Shown: positions 46,216 through 56,491, counted from the stretch's first letter. The stretch is 64,000 nt of DNA from UBA1413 sp037447215 (GCA_037447215.1 JBBIHB010000001.1:62001-126000), one strand, 5' to 3'. Notes: generated by a model from the sequence alone, not told the origin. Program-made: numbers and translations.

Positions 46216-48371
46216 TTATGATGCTTCAAATCAAACTTAACATCCTTCACCTCATTCAGGTCGTGCACCGGGCGTTCCAATTCCAATGGAATTGGCCTTT
46301 GCGAGTAAGTCTGGAAATAGAGCAGGCAGGCATCGCGCCACCAAAGTGCTTCCCTGGCCTGAACTTTTAATTTATACTGAACATGCTTAAACCGATCCTC
46401 ATCAATTTTGCCCTCTATGCTATCCCAGATTTTCTGAAAATTGCGGGCTTCGTTCACACCCCGTGTATATTCAAAACAAAGCTCATCCCAAAGTGTACGT
46501 CCTGATTTCATCGGGTGGTCCCACGGAAGGTGATGAAACCACAGAATAAGGTTTTCGGGACAGGATTCGGGTGAATCGAACTTTTCACGGAGAGGTGAAA
46601 AATATTGTGCTATGGCATTACTTCCTGCCGAACTGCGGTTAAACCCAATTCCATCAGCAGAAGCATTGTGGTAATATTTCGGCAACCAGTCGGGGCGTGC
46701 ACGTGGAATATTTGTCCAGGGTTCAGGACCGTGATGATGGTCCCATCCCATGAGGTGGTGCAAACCCAGAGGGGTCATATAACTAACAACTGCTTCGCGC
46801 GAGCGCATCATGATGTCGAGCGATTTTTGCACAAATTCCTTGTCATGCGTAAAATTCATTTTCAGCCATTCTTCCCCGATTTCATCAGGAGATAGTTCAT
46901 GATTCCAGGCAAGGCGCCCGTATCCATACCAGTTAGCCTGCCCAAAGTGGTGCCCGGTCCAGTTCACATCGCGCCCGATATTGGCCACTCCGGCAATTGC
47001 TGTCCTACGAAACGGAAACAACGTTCCATCGGTAGCTTTTGCAACTGTGGAACCGTTTCCTTTGGCATATGTATCAGCTTCTAATACTTCTTTCTGCATG
47101 GTTGCCAGATAGGCCAGATGGTTCGAGAACCCTAAATATTCCTGTGTAATCTGAAACTCGATCATCAGCGATGATTGCTGCATGGTGCCGAACAAGGGAC
47201 TAAACGGCTCGCGGGGTTGGAAATCGACCGGTCCGTTTTTTACCTGAACAATCACATTGCGATGAAACTTGCCATCGAAGGGCATAAACTCCGTATAGGC
47301 CTGCTTTGCACGATCGTCGCCGGTAGGCTCATATACAAAAGCCCTCCACATAACCACACCATTGTAGGGTTCAAGGGCTTCGGCAAGCATATTGGCCCCG
47401 TCGGCATGGGTGCGGCCATAATCCTGGGGTCCTGGTTGCCCTTCCGAGTTGGCTTTCACCAAAAAACCGCCAAAATCGGGGATAGCGGTGTAAATCTCTT
47501 TTACCTTGTTTTTCCACCACTGCTTAACTTCCGGGTCAAGTGGATCAGAAGTTGTTAAACCTCCAATTAGCCTGGGCGACGAAAAGTTAATCGACATATA
47601 GATTTTCATATTATAGGGCCGCAAATACCCTGCAAATTTTGCAAACCTGCTGATATATCCTGGTGTGAGAACCTGTGGCGAAGCATTCACATTGTTTATG
47701 GAGGCACCGTTTATACCTACCGAAGCATTGGCACGTGCATAGGTGGTGTATAGTTTATTGAGTGTATCACCGTCGCCGGGCATTTCCCACCAGATCGAAT
47801 GGCCGGCATAGCCTCGTTCCACAGTTCCATTCAGGTTATCCCAGTGATTCAACAATCGCAATTCATACTTCGGAAGTTCAAATATATTAAGTTCAGTTAC
47901 CGATGCTCCGGTTTGCATCATCCTGATCAGGGCAAAGGTGCCATAGAGCAACCCCGCCTCGGTTTTGCCGGCAATAACAGTATATCGCGAACCCCTGCTT
48001 TCTCCCGAACGGATAACATACCCTTCGGCGCCACAATTCTCCAGATCGGCTTTGGGAACAATTTGCCTCACCAGACGATTATTGGCCGTTCCTATAATGA
48101 GTGATCCGTTTTTAAGATTTTTTTCCTTGGGTAGTTCAGCACCGGTTAAACCTTCAAAAGCCATATCGAGCTCGTTTACTGCGGCCTGAAAAACTTCACC
48201 GGTTTCGGAAGCAATCAATGACTTGAAAACTTTTTTATATTCACTTTTCAGGTTATCAGATAATGGCTGATACCTCATCCAGAGTGCTGAACCATCTTCT
48301 GCTTTCAAATTCTGAACAAACGGAAAGAGTAACACTATAAAAACAGTAGTGATGATTTTTTTTTTCAACAT
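46212..48371 (-). CDS. Alpha-glucuronidase, GH67
   Basis: A 719-residue exported enzyme with a signal peptide ending near VQNLKAE. The GH67 body includes EGYVIRSGESRGSRYTVIAG, RLLNHWDNLNGTVERGYAG, SIWWEMPGD, GFLVKANSEGQPGPQDYGR with the catalytic-region acid residues, HADGANMLAEALEPYNG, VMWRAFVY, QVKNGPVDFQPREPFSPLFG and HHLMGWDHHHGPEPW. It cleaves (4-O-methyl)-glucuronic acid from the non-reducing end of short glucuronoxylan oligosaccharides. It lies 31 nt downstream of the GH115 gene on the same strand and converges on uxuA, so product release and catabolism genes are neighbours. Expected in the periplasm. Confidence 0.95.
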   Translation of the reverse strand: MLKKKIITTVFIVLLFPFVQNLKAEDGSALWMRYQPLSDNLKSEYKKVFKSLIASETGEVFQAAVNELDMAFEGLTGAELPKEKNLKNGSLIIGTANNRLVRQIVPKADLENCGAEGYVIRSGESRGSRYTVIAGKTEAGLLYGTFALIRMMQTGASVTELNIFELPKYELRLLNHWDNLNGTVERGYAGHSIWWEMPGDGDTLNKLYTTYARANASVGINGASINNVNASPQVLTPGYISRFAKFAGYLRPYNMKIYMSINFSSPRLIGGLTTSDPLDPEVKQWWKNKVKEIYTAIPDFGGFLVKANSEGQPGPQDYGRTHADGANMLAEALEPYNGVVMWRAFVYEPTGDDRAKQAYTEFMPFDGKFHRNVIVQVKNGPVDFQPREPFSPLFGTMQQSSLMIEFQITQEYLGFSNHLAYLATMQKEVLEADTYAKGNGSTVAKATDGTLFPFRRTAIAGVANIGRDVNWTGHHFGQANWYGYGRLAWNHELSPDEIGEEWLKMNFTHDKEFVQKSLDIMMRSREAVVSYMTPLGLHHLMGWDHHHGPEPWTNIPRARPDWLPKYYHNASADGIGFNRSSAGSNAIAQYFSPLREKFDSPESCPENLILWFHHLPWDHPMKSGRTLWDELCFEYTRGVNEARNFQKIWDSIEGKIDEDRFKHVQYKLKVQAREALWWRDACLLYFQTYSQRPIPLELERPVHDLNEVKDVKFDLKHHN

Positions 48372-48402
48372 AATAAGTCGGTATAAATCATTTAAAATGA
48401 GC

Positions 48403-51276
48403 TTATTGCTTAAAAAATGAAGGTTCTGGTCCCAGGTACGATTTTTTTAAACCGCCGGTATCGATAACCAGTTTTTGAAGCACCAGTCCGGGGTTAACCA
48501 TGTGAAATTTAAGCACATGGTTACCTGGTTTCAGAATGTGTGTAGTTTTTCCCACAGTAATATTATTGGCAACAATTCTTTCCCATGCCCGCATCGATTC
48601 GTCTTGGTGGATATTTACAACCTGAGGTTTTTCGTTGTTGAAGGAAAGAGCGTATTTAAAACCTTCTCCACCTGTGTAGTTCAGGGTAGGTGAAAAGTGT
48701 GCATAAACGGTTACTTCTCCCCCATCGAAAAGGTGCACGGGATATTCAAGATAAGAACTACTGCCGGGTTCCTGAATTGCCGCTTTGTAAGGAAGGGCTA
48801 TCACCCCCGATTTGGAATAACCAAGATTGGGGATAATCGTCCATTCAATTCCACCAGTTTCAACTTTGCGGCTGAAATCTTCGGCTTCGATTGAAATGTA
48901 ACCATTTGCTTCGACAAAACCTGAAATTGATGATAATTCATTGTCCGATAATTTTCTGGTGTTTACACCGACAGTAAAGCTGTTTACAGGAGTCTCAACA
49001 ATAAGCTGTTCTTTTAATAATCCATTGGGAGTGTTTTTCCAGTCGATGGCCACCCATATTCTCTCCTGTGAAGTAATTCTGCCTTCGGTTTTGGAAACCT
49101 GAATTAAGGGACTGGTTGCTTTTATTTTATAATCAAATGGTACCGAACCTTTGTTGAATATTTCCAAATAAAATCTCTGGTCATTCAGGTTGTCAAAAGT
49201 GGGTAAATCACCATTGCCCTCATTTTCAATACCTTCGATTTGAAGTCCTGGAATAGCACTATTGGGGATTTCCAAAGAATCGGTACTCGGAATAATGTTC
49301 ATCTTTGGTTCCTGCCACGAACTGTATCCGATCCGGGTTTGCGACATCATATGGTTCCACTTTCCTTTAGCAAATCCATGGTGAAAATAGCGCGTCATTC
49401 CTGCATCGGTATCAAAATGGTATTTAACCATACCTGCCATAGGGTTAGCGAGGCTCCTGCGCTGTTTTGCGTACAAATGGTTCAATGCAGCTGAAAAATA
49501 AAGGTTGTACAAGTTTGACCCCGCTTCTGCAGGGTATTGAACGAGCTGATAATATGCATCATAATATAGTGGGTCGAGCTTTTCAGAAATATACGAGGCC
49601 AGATTTGCCAATGAATTAAATTCAGCCACTGCTCTTTCAAAATCACGGTAATGAATCAGGGAGTATGTTTTCCAGTCAACCAGCTCAGGTTTCCGGCGCC
49701 CGAATATTTTGGTATAACCGTCAAGTACGCTTGTAATTTCAAGGGCATATTCCGATCCGAACTGACTGTTTACCCAATTGTAGGTATAGTTACTCATATC
49801 TTCGAGGGTCATAATTGCCGGATTCCAGGCCATATCGAGAAAAAATGAGATGGGCAGCTCCATAGGCTTGATATCGCCAACATTCACAATCCACAAACGG
49901 TCAATCTGATGGTCGTAGGTTAATTTCATCTGCTCCCACACCCGTGGAATTGGATTGGTATTCAGCCATTTGTAATTTCGGGGACCACCCACATAATCGA
50001 AATGGTAATACATTCCACTCCCACCTTTCCTTAGTTTCTCTTTTTCGCCCGGCACACGTCTGATGTTTCCCCAATTGTCGTCACAATACAGTAGTGTAAC
50101 ATCGTCGGGAACGCGCATTCCCAGATCGTAATATTCCTGAACCTCCTTATATAAAGCCCACACCTGGGGTATCTCATCCGCAGGTTTACCAGTGACTTCA
50201 GTAATTATTTTCCGTTGGTCGTCCACAATCTGGGTAAGCAGGTCAATATTTCGTTCACGGCTCATGGGTTCGTCCCCATCACCGCGCATGGCCAGGGTAA
50301 CAATACTCTCGTTGTCACCCATCCTTTCAATGCCGTGACGCCAGAATTCCCTCAACTTTTCAGTATTGGTCTGGTAATTCCAAGGGCCATCTCCATATCG
50401 TTGCCACTCCACATGGGCACGCATCATGGGTTCGTGGTGCGAAGTACCGATTACTATTCCGTAATCGTTGGCCATTAAAGGATTTATACCATCATCGTCA
50501 TAAAAAGCTCTTCCCCACATGGCAGGCCAAAGTAGGTTGCCCTTTAGCCTAAGGATAAGTTCAAAAACATGGACATAAAATTCATGACCGAATTTCCCGT
50601 ATCTTTCATGTACCCATCCTGAAAGGGCAGGAGCCTCGTCGTTGATAAATATACCCCTGTATTTTACTGCCGGTTCACCAAAATTGTAACGCCCCCTTTT
50701 GGCATAAAGTTCCGGGTGCTTTTTTACAGGCACATCGGCCCAAAAATACCAAGGCGAAACTCCAATTTGTTTGGATATTTCGAGCATTCCGAACATGGTT
50801 GCCCTTTTATCGCTTCCGGCAATAATAAGGCCGTGTTCAATACCCGGAAGAGGATTGTCTATCACTTCTATTAAGGTGTTTTCCCATTTACCCCTTATAT
50901 CGTCCACATTCAGCTTGCCTTCGGCAACCAACTGATCGATCAGCCTGCTTTTTCCCACCGTTCCGGCAATTATGGCCACAGGTACCGGCAGGTAAAGGTC
51001 GGTGTACAGGGGAGGAAGTATGTTTGAAACCATCCTGATATCGTTGCGCAAAAGCATGGCAACCCTTGTAACACCAGGATAATCTGTTTCCGATACCAGG
51101 ATAGTGGCTGCCTGACCGTTGCCTGCAAGCTGTATGGCACCGGGCTGTTGTGTTGTCGATATAAAATGTAATGATTCATTGCGCTTACTAAAACTGTCCT
51201 GATTTCCAGCACTCAACCGAATGCCAAATACTGTAATCAGGAAAAATGAAAAAAACAGAATTTTCATCGATTTCAT
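48403..51276 (-). CDS. Xylan alpha-1,2-glucuronidase, GH115
   Basis: A 957-residue protein with a signal peptide (MKILFFSFFLITVFGIRLSA). The N-terminal helper domain contains GMLEISKQIGVSPWYFWADV. The catalytic TIM barrel includes YRGIFINDEAPALSGWVHER, RLKGNLLWPAMWG, GTSHHEPMMRAHVEW, VTLAMRGDGDEPMS and LLYCDDNWGNIRRVP, all family landmarks. A helical domain and a C-terminal beta-sandwich (about 790-940) with GFVEANGYISIEAEDFSR follow. GH115 enzymes remove (methyl)glucuronate from internal xylose units of polymeric xylan, complementing GH67. The ATG at 51276 is chosen because it begins the signal peptide. It is the first gene of an operon with GH67. Confidence 0.95.
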   Translation of the reverse strand: MKSMKILFFSFFLITVFGIRLSAGNQDSFSKRNESLHFISTTQQPGAIQLAGNGQAATILVSETDYPGVTRVAMLLRNDIRMVSNILPPLYTDLYLPVPVAIIAGTVGKSRLIDQLVAEGKLNVDDIRGKWENTLIEVIDNPLPGIEHGLIIAGSDKRATMFGMLEISKQIGVSPWYFWADVPVKKHPELYAKRGRYNFGEPAVKYRGIFINDEAPALSGWVHERYGKFGHEFYVHVFELILRLKGNLLWPAMWGRAFYDDDGINPLMANDYGIVIGTSHHEPMMRAHVEWQRYGDGPWNYQTNTEKLREFWRHGIERMGDNESIVTLAMRGDGDEPMSRERNIDLLTQIVDDQRKIITEVTGKPADEIPQVWALYKEVQEYYDLGMRVPDDVTLLYCDDNWGNIRRVPGEKEKLRKGGSGMYYHFDYVGGPRNYKWLNTNPIPRVWEQMKLTYDHQIDRLWIVNVGDIKPMELPISFFLDMAWNPAIMTLEDMSNYTYNWVNSQFGSEYALEITSVLDGYTKIFGRRKPELVDWKTYSLIHYRDFERAVAEFNSLANLASYISEKLDPLYYDAYYQLVQYPAEAGSNLYNLYFSAALNHLYAKQRRSLANPMAGMVKYHFDTDAGMTRYFHHGFAKGKWNHMMSQTRIGYSSWQEPKMNIIPSTDSLEIPNSAIPGLQIEGIENEGNGDLPTFDNLNDQRFYLEIFNKGSVPFDYKIKATSPLIQVSKTEGRITSQERIWVAIDWKNTPNGLLKEQLIVETPVNSFTVGVNTRKLSDNELSSISGFVEANGYISIEAEDFSRKVETGGIEWTIIPNLGYSKSGVIALPYKAAIQEPGSSSYLEYPVHLFDGGEVTVYAHFSPTLNYTGGEGFKYALSFNNEKPQVVNIHQDESMRAWERIVANNITVGKTTHILKPGNHVLKFHMVNPGLVLQKLVIDTGGLKKSYLGPEPSFFKQ

Positions 51277-51366
51277 TTCGTATAGTTTTTTTTGCAAAAT
51301 AATAAATTTCGACAGAATTCGTACTTTCGTCCTAATCAATAAAAAACCATTTTATTTTTCCAAAGT

Positions 51367-53322
51367 ATGAAACTGCTGTCTCTGGTAACCACTTTTATAA
51401 TTTTTACATCATGCTCCCAAAAGCAAATTTCGGAAAATGGACATGAATATCCAATTGGCCCTGTCCCTTTCACCGAAGTCAGAATGACCTATGATTTCTG
51501 GCCGCAACGCATTAAAACCAATCATGAGGTAACAATACCCATTGCCATTCAGAAAAGTGAAGAAACCGGGCGTATTGAAAACTTCAGGATTGCAGGAGGA
51601 TTGAAGGATGGAGTATTTTGTTCACCGTATCCTTTCGACGATTCGGATGTATATAAAATTATTGAAGGAGCCGCTTATTCATTACAGATGTTCCCTGATG
51701 AAAAGCTTGAAAAAACCATTGATTCACTGATTACCTTAATTGGGCTGGCTCAGGAAGAAGATGGTTACCTGTTTACCAACCGGACAATTATGGGTGAAAA
51801 TGGTCATGAATGGATCGGGAAAACCCGATGGGAAAAAGTGGACGACCTAAGCCATGAATTGTATAACCTTGGTCATTTTTATGAAGCAGCCGTAGCCTAT
51901 TATCAAACAACCGGAAAAAGGGAAATTCTTGAAATTGCCATCAAAAGTACCGATCTTGTTGATCGTGATTTCGGTCCGGGGAAAATCGAAAACTGGCCAG
52001 GACATCAGGAAATTGAAACAGGACTGGTGAAGTTGTACCGCATTACAGGTGAAAAACGCTATCTCGATCTGGCAAAATTTTTTCTTGATGTGAGAGGCCG
52101 AGGAATAGGAACCCCAAAAACGTACAACCAGTCGCATAAACCGGTTGTGGAACAGGACGAAGCCATGGGTCATTCGGTACGGGCGGCCTATATGTAGACA
52201 GGGATGGCCGATGTGGCTGCACTTACCGGCGACCGATCCTATGTCGATGCAATCAGCCGGATATGGGAAGATGTTGTTTACCGCAAGCTCTACATTACCG
52301 GCGGAATTGGAGTTGAAGGCGGTCACGAAGGGTTTGGCGGACCTTATGAACTGCCCAACGAAAAAGCCTATTGCGAGACCTGTGCGGCTATTGCCAATGT
52401 TCTATGGAACCACCGTATGTATCTGATGACAGGCGATGCAAAGTACATTGATGTACTAGAATGGTCATTGTACAACAATGTATTGTCTGGAGTTGGCTTG
52501 TCGGGCGATTTGTTCTTTTATCCCAATCCTCTCGAATCGCATGGACAACATAAACGCAGCCCCTGGTTTGGCTGTGCCTGTTGCCCGTCAAATATTTCCA
52601 GGTTTATCCCTTCAATGCCCAACTACTTATATGCTCAGAAAAACGATAACCTATATATTAACATTTTTGCTTCAAATCAAACCAGTTTTAAAATCCAAAA
52701 CACCCGGCTTCAACTGGAACAGAAAACCTTTATGCCCTGGAATGGTAAAGTTATTATCGTTGTCAGTCCTGAAAAACCTGTCAGGGCAAAACTTCACATC
52801 AGGATACCGGGGTGGGCATCGGAAAAACCAGTTCCCGGCGATTTATAAGCTTTCCTGAATCAGCCTGAACAACCTGTCCGCATCATGGTGAATGGCCGCC
52901 AGATAAAATTCAAACTGGATAAAGGATACGCTTTGGTCGATAATAAATGGGAACAAGGTGACCAGATAGATGTGGAATTCCCGATGGAAATCCGCCGAAT
53001 TTCATCACACCCTGCAATAAAGGCCAATGAAGGAAAGATTGCTTTACGACGCGGACCATTGGTATATTGTGTTGAATGGCCTGATGTTCCCGATTCAATG
53101 GTTTTTAATCTTGTAATAGATCAAAATGCTGAAATTAAAGTGCAACACGAACCGGGAATATTGAACGGGATTACTACACTGAAATTCAATGCAAAGAGTG
53201 TAAGAAACGGCTTTAATGGCGAGGCAGGTACTTCCCCGAAAATGGTGACTGCTATTCCATATTATTGCTGGGCACACCGTGGGCAAGGTGAAATGGCTGT
53301 TTGGTTACCAATGGAAAAATAA
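51367..53322 (+). pseudogene. GH127-type beta-L-arabinofuranosidase with two in-frame stop codons
   Basis: The frame from 51367 to 53322 (652 codons) is a full-length GH127/DUF1680 gene, interrupted by TAG at 52195-52197 and TAA at 52846-52848; all three pieces are in the same frame. It starts with a lipoprotein signal (FIIFTSCSQK). Landmarks are DDLSHELYNLGHFYEAAVAY, GHSVRAAYM then TAG then TGMADVAALTGD, HEGFGGPYELPNEKAYCETC, and GCACCPSNISRF with the Cys residues that act as metal ligands and nucleophile. In the family both stop positions are normally Tyr (YMYxGMADVA and GDLYxF), so each is a one-base change. A near-match -7 box (TACTTTCG) lies at 51322-51329. The gene would have removed L-arabinofuranose from arabinosides; each fragment alone lacks part of the barrel. 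Confidence 0.85.
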
Positions 53323-53420
53323 AAGAAATATAACCGTAATTTGTTGTTTATTTGTCATAATTTTCTTATCTTAGGCTTCATTTTCAAAAAATTCAAAATT
53401 GTCTGTTTTAGGTGTTTGCC

Positions 53421-54335
53421 ATGAAAAATTATAAGGAAATAAACAGAAAAGAGTTTATCAATCAATTGTTTTTTGTTTCAACTTTAATGTTGGTTCCTTT
53501 ACCGGTTTTTTCGCAGGAAATTAGGCGTCAGCCTCGGGTAAGGCTCAACTTTGGAATATCTACCGATTTATGGGGCAAAGACTGGGATTTAACCACCCTG
53601 ATCGACAACCTTACCGCCACTGGTATAACCGGCGTTGAGCTCAAGGTTGGACATGCCCACGCCATTACTCCCGGACTTAACCGCGATGAACGCCGTGAAA
53701 TCAAAAAGAGGTTCCGGGATAGTCAGGTTCAGGTTGTTGGCATCAGTACCAACCAACAGTTCGATTTCCCCGATCTGGCAAAACTACGCGAATCTATCGA
53801 AAAAACCACTGAGTACATTATTCTGAGTAAAGATATCGGGGGTACTGGCGTTAAAGTGCGCCCCAACCAGTTTCATCCGGGAGTTCCAAAATCGAGGACA
53901 GTAGATCAGATTGGCAGGGCATTGAACCAGCTTGCGAGGATTGGGGCCGACAATGGACAACAGATCAGACTTGAAATAAATGGTCAGGATACAAACGAAA
54001 TTGAAGTGATCAAGGATATTATGGATGTGGCCGACCATCCCAATGCCACAATTAGCTGGAACTGTAATCCCCACGACCATAACGGACGTGAATTACAGGG
54101 TAATTTCAACCTGGTAAAAGACCGCCTCGGTGCAGTTACCCGGGTGCATGAACTTGATGATACCTCCTATCCTTACCAGAAATTGATCAATTTGCTGGTG
54201 AAAATGAACTACCGGGGCTGGGTCATTATAGAAGGTCGGACCGATCCTTCGGACAAAATACAGGCATTGATCCAGCAAAGAAAAATATTTGAGCATTTGA
54301 TCGGAAAGGCATTAAATCTTAAATTTACGCCTTAA
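53421..54335 (+). CDS. Exported xylose-isomerase-like TIM-barrel protein (sugar phosphate isomerase/epimerase family)
   Basis: A 304-residue protein with a signal peptide ending near PLPVFSQ. The body (about 40-290) is an AP-endonuclease-2/xylose-isomerase-like barrel: NFGISTDLWGKDWDLTTLID, ITGVELKVGHAH, VVGISTNQQFDFPD, GGTGVKVRPNQFHPGVPK, IRLEINGQDTNEIE, SWNCNPHDHN, RVHELDDTSYPYQ and GWVIIEGRTDPSD. Glu, Asp, His and Glu in these blocks fit the divalent-metal site of the family. Such proteins isomerise, epimerise or act on keto-sugars; exported members often lie in polysaccharide loci. The exact reaction is unknown. It follows the broken GH127 gene by 98 nt. The ATG at 53421 is preferred to GTG at 53412. 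Confidence 0.85.
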   Translation: MKNYKEINRKEFINQLFFVSTLMLVPLPVFSQEIRRQPRVRLNFGISTDLWGKDWDLTTLIDNLTATGITGVELKVGHAHAITPGLNRDERREIKKRFRDSQVQVVGISTNQQFDFPDLAKLRESIEKTTEYIILSKDIGGTGVKVRPNQFHPGVPKSRTVDQIGRALNQLARIGADNGQQIRLEINGQDTNEIEVIKDIMDVADHPNATISWNCNPHDHNGRELQGNFNLVKDRLGAVTRVHELDDTSYPYQKLINLLVKMNYRGWVIIEGRTDPSDKIQALIQQRKIFEHLIGKALNLKFTP

Positions 54336-54351
54336 AATTTTTTATTGAAGC

Positions 54352-54424
54352 GCCTCTTTAGCTCAGTTGGTAGAGCAGCTCATTCGTAATGAGCAGGTCG
54401 TGGGTTCGAGTCCCATGAGAGGCT
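54352..54424 (+). tRNA. tRNA-Thr (anticodon CGT)
   Basis: A 73-nt cloverleaf. The acceptor stem GCCTCTT pairs with GAGAGGC, and the D arm contains AGCTCAGTTGGTAGAGC. The anticodon stem GCTCA/TGAGC encloses loop TTCGTAA with anticodon CGT. The T arm is GTGGG-TTCGAGT-CCCAT and the discriminator is T. No encoded CCA. It reads ACG threonine codons. Confidence 0.96.
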
Positions 54425-54492
54425 CTTTGAAGGCTTGAAGGGTGAAATATCAGAAGATTAGAATAAGCACATGCTTGTTAATCAAAAAATGT

Positions 54493-55263
54493 TTATGTCC
54501 ATTTATGCCCCTCGTTTGACTTTTTTAATTTGCTCCCGAAAACTACTGGCATAATCAAACTTACACCCATCAATATTATCAGGACAAGGGCCACAGTCTG
54601 CATCATCGAGGCCAGGGCTAAGGAGGAACTGCCAAAACGGAGGTAAATTCCGGTTACTGCCCAGATTACCACCAACTGAAAGAACAGATCGTTGAAACGA
54701 AACCTGATAAACGTGGATAATCCGGCTGCAAAGATCATTATGATAATGGCCCATGCCGGTTCTCCCACCATGCCACCTTTCCAGCCCAGATCAACCAGAA
54801 GTGCAGTTGCATTGGCAATTGTGGCCACCGAAATCCAACCCAGGTAAACACTAATAGGAACGCGTAATGTCCATCTGTCGTGTCGTGTAATCAGGAAAAG
54901 GCGCATCAGGCTGAATAGCAACAGCAGCATCATTAACATCGAAAGCACAATCATTTTGTAATGCCAGGCAAATATCCAACCTGCATTTCCTATTCCTGCC
55001 ACTACAAACCATTTATAATGGCTATAGGTTTTTGCAGGTTTAATGAGCCACATTTGAACAACATAAACAATCAGCAGCAAATAAATAATTCCCCATATTG
55101 AAAAGGTGATACCAGCCGGAACAAAGTAGTTAGGATAGAGCGCCGAAAGTTCTCCTGTGGTAATTCCGTTTAGTGGAAGACTGTTGGCCAAATAATTAAC
55201 AAAAAGTACAATAAGTAACACCAGGGTTTGTATAAAATTTATAATTATTGGTTCTGTTCTCAT
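54493..55263 (-). CDS. TspO/MBR-family-like membrane protein (tryptophan-rich sensory protein)
   Basis: A 256-residue membrane protein with about seven to eight helices. The segment FVPAGITFSIWGIIYLLLIV (about 48-68) is the hallmark of TspO-like proteins. GWIFAWHYKMIVLS and VPISVYLGWISVATIANATA match the later conserved helices. It is longer than classical TspO (about 160 residues), as in the larger bacterial relatives annotated as tryptophan-rich sensory protein. TspO proteins bind porphyrins and other small hydrophobic ligands in the membrane; whether this relative does is unknown. It is a single gene on the minus strand, converging on the tRNA-Thr gene. Confidence 0.82.
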   Translation of the reverse strand: MRTEPIIINFIQTLVLLIVLFVNYLANSLPLNGITTGELSALYPNYFVPAGITFSIWGIIYLLLIVYVVQMWLIKPAKTYSHYKWFVVAGIGNAGWIFAWHYKMIVLSMLMMLLLLFSLMRLFLITRHDRWTLRVPISVYLGWISVATIANATALLVDLGWKGGMVGEPAWAIIIMIFAAGLSTFIRFRFNDLFFQLVVIWAVTGIYLRFGSSSLALASMMQTVALVLIILMGVSLIMPVVFGSKLKKSNEGHKWT

Positions 55264-55387
55264 GTTGCTTTTGCGTTTTTAGAAATTATAAGCCAGATAA
55301 TTTAAAAAATTGCACATATAGTTTTATTTTCGAAAGAAGTATAAAGGTATAACAATTTCAGTTTGAATAACCGGGGAAAAAAAGTTT

Positions 55388-56435
55388 CAGGGAATCGTTG
55401 TTGCACGGAGCGGTGGAAAAGATGGTGGATAAAAGAAGGATTTTCAGCGCCGTAATCCATGTCGGAAACAGTGACGGAAGTATTTCATCTACCAGTGCAG
55501 CCGGTGATATGCATTCCGATAGCCGGTATTTTATTGCCAGTGTAACCAAACTTTATATAACTGCTGTGGTTTTGAGCCTCGAGGGCGAGGGCAGGATCAG
55601 TCTTAAGGCAAAATTTCAAAGTACCTTCCGGCTGACAACATGGATTGGCCCCATATTCTGAATGAAAAAGATTATTCGGGTGAAATTACTGTCAAGCACC
55701 TTATTTCAAATACTTCGGGGTTTCCCGACTAATAATTTTTCACAAACAACCAACCGGTAAAACCGTAGCTTCCGAACTGATGGAAGGAAAGGATGAACCC
55801 TGTCCCATTGAGCGTACCATTCACCTGGTTAAAGAACTCAAACCCTGGTTTGTGCCTGGATCAAGGGGAAAGGATGCTTATTCGGATACAAACTATCAGC
55901 TATTGGGAAAAATTATTGAAACCATAACAGGGAAAAGTATTGGTGAGGTGTTTCACGATTTTGTTTTTTCCGAACTGAACCTGACAGATACTTATGCATA
56001 TAGTGATGAGAGCGATAATTCGCCGGTTCCGTTCTATTTCAAAGACCTTAAATTGTGGCTGCTGCAGTACATGACTTCCATAGCCCCTGAAGGTGGCATC
56101 GCATCGACTGCCGGCGAGGTGATGTTGTTTTTAAAGGCGTTTTTCAACGGATATTTTGTATCCTAATGAAAGAATTAATGAACTGAAGGAGTGAATCTGA
56201 TTCTGCCGCCTCATGGGTTATTTTTCTAAGGCATTCGACTTGAAAAACTCTGGACACCCGGGATCGCATTGCCATTCAAACCCATAAAGGAAATTATTGG
56301 TTTATGGGGCAAACCGGCTCTTTGGCGTTCTATAACCCTGATTCTGACCTCTATTTCACCGGTACAACCAACCAGATAAACGGAACCGGCCACAGGGCTG
56401 CTGCAATGTTAAGAATTATCAAGTCGTTACTATAG
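55388..56435 (+). pseudogene. Decayed serine hydrolase (class C beta-lactamase family)
   Basis: Pieces of a beta-lactamase-like serine hydrolase appear in order in different plus frames. They are VEKMVDKRRIFSAVIHVGN, then SRYFIASVTKLYITAVVL with the SxxK motif (SVTK), and after a frameshift the HLISNTSG-like segment near 55700. Then come YSDTNYQLLGKIIETITG with the YxN motif, APEGGIASTAGEVMLFLKAF, and last a GQTGSLAFYN-like piece (HxG-type) before a TAG at 56433-56435. At least four frame changes separate the pieces. The intact enzyme would have been about 360-380 residues, perhaps an exported esterase or peptidase. No functional product is expected. Confidence 0.82.
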
Positions 56436-56491
56436 AATATGAGAATCATCAAACAAATAAACTTTATTTTATATAATATCTGTTCAAAACC

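Noticed and set aside
51367..53322. Stop-codon reassignment or a UAG/UAA-recoded gene
   Set aside because: The two stops are different codons, prfA is intact, and all other genes in the window end normally at TAA, TAG or TGA. Pseudogenisation is simpler, though suppression is not excluded.
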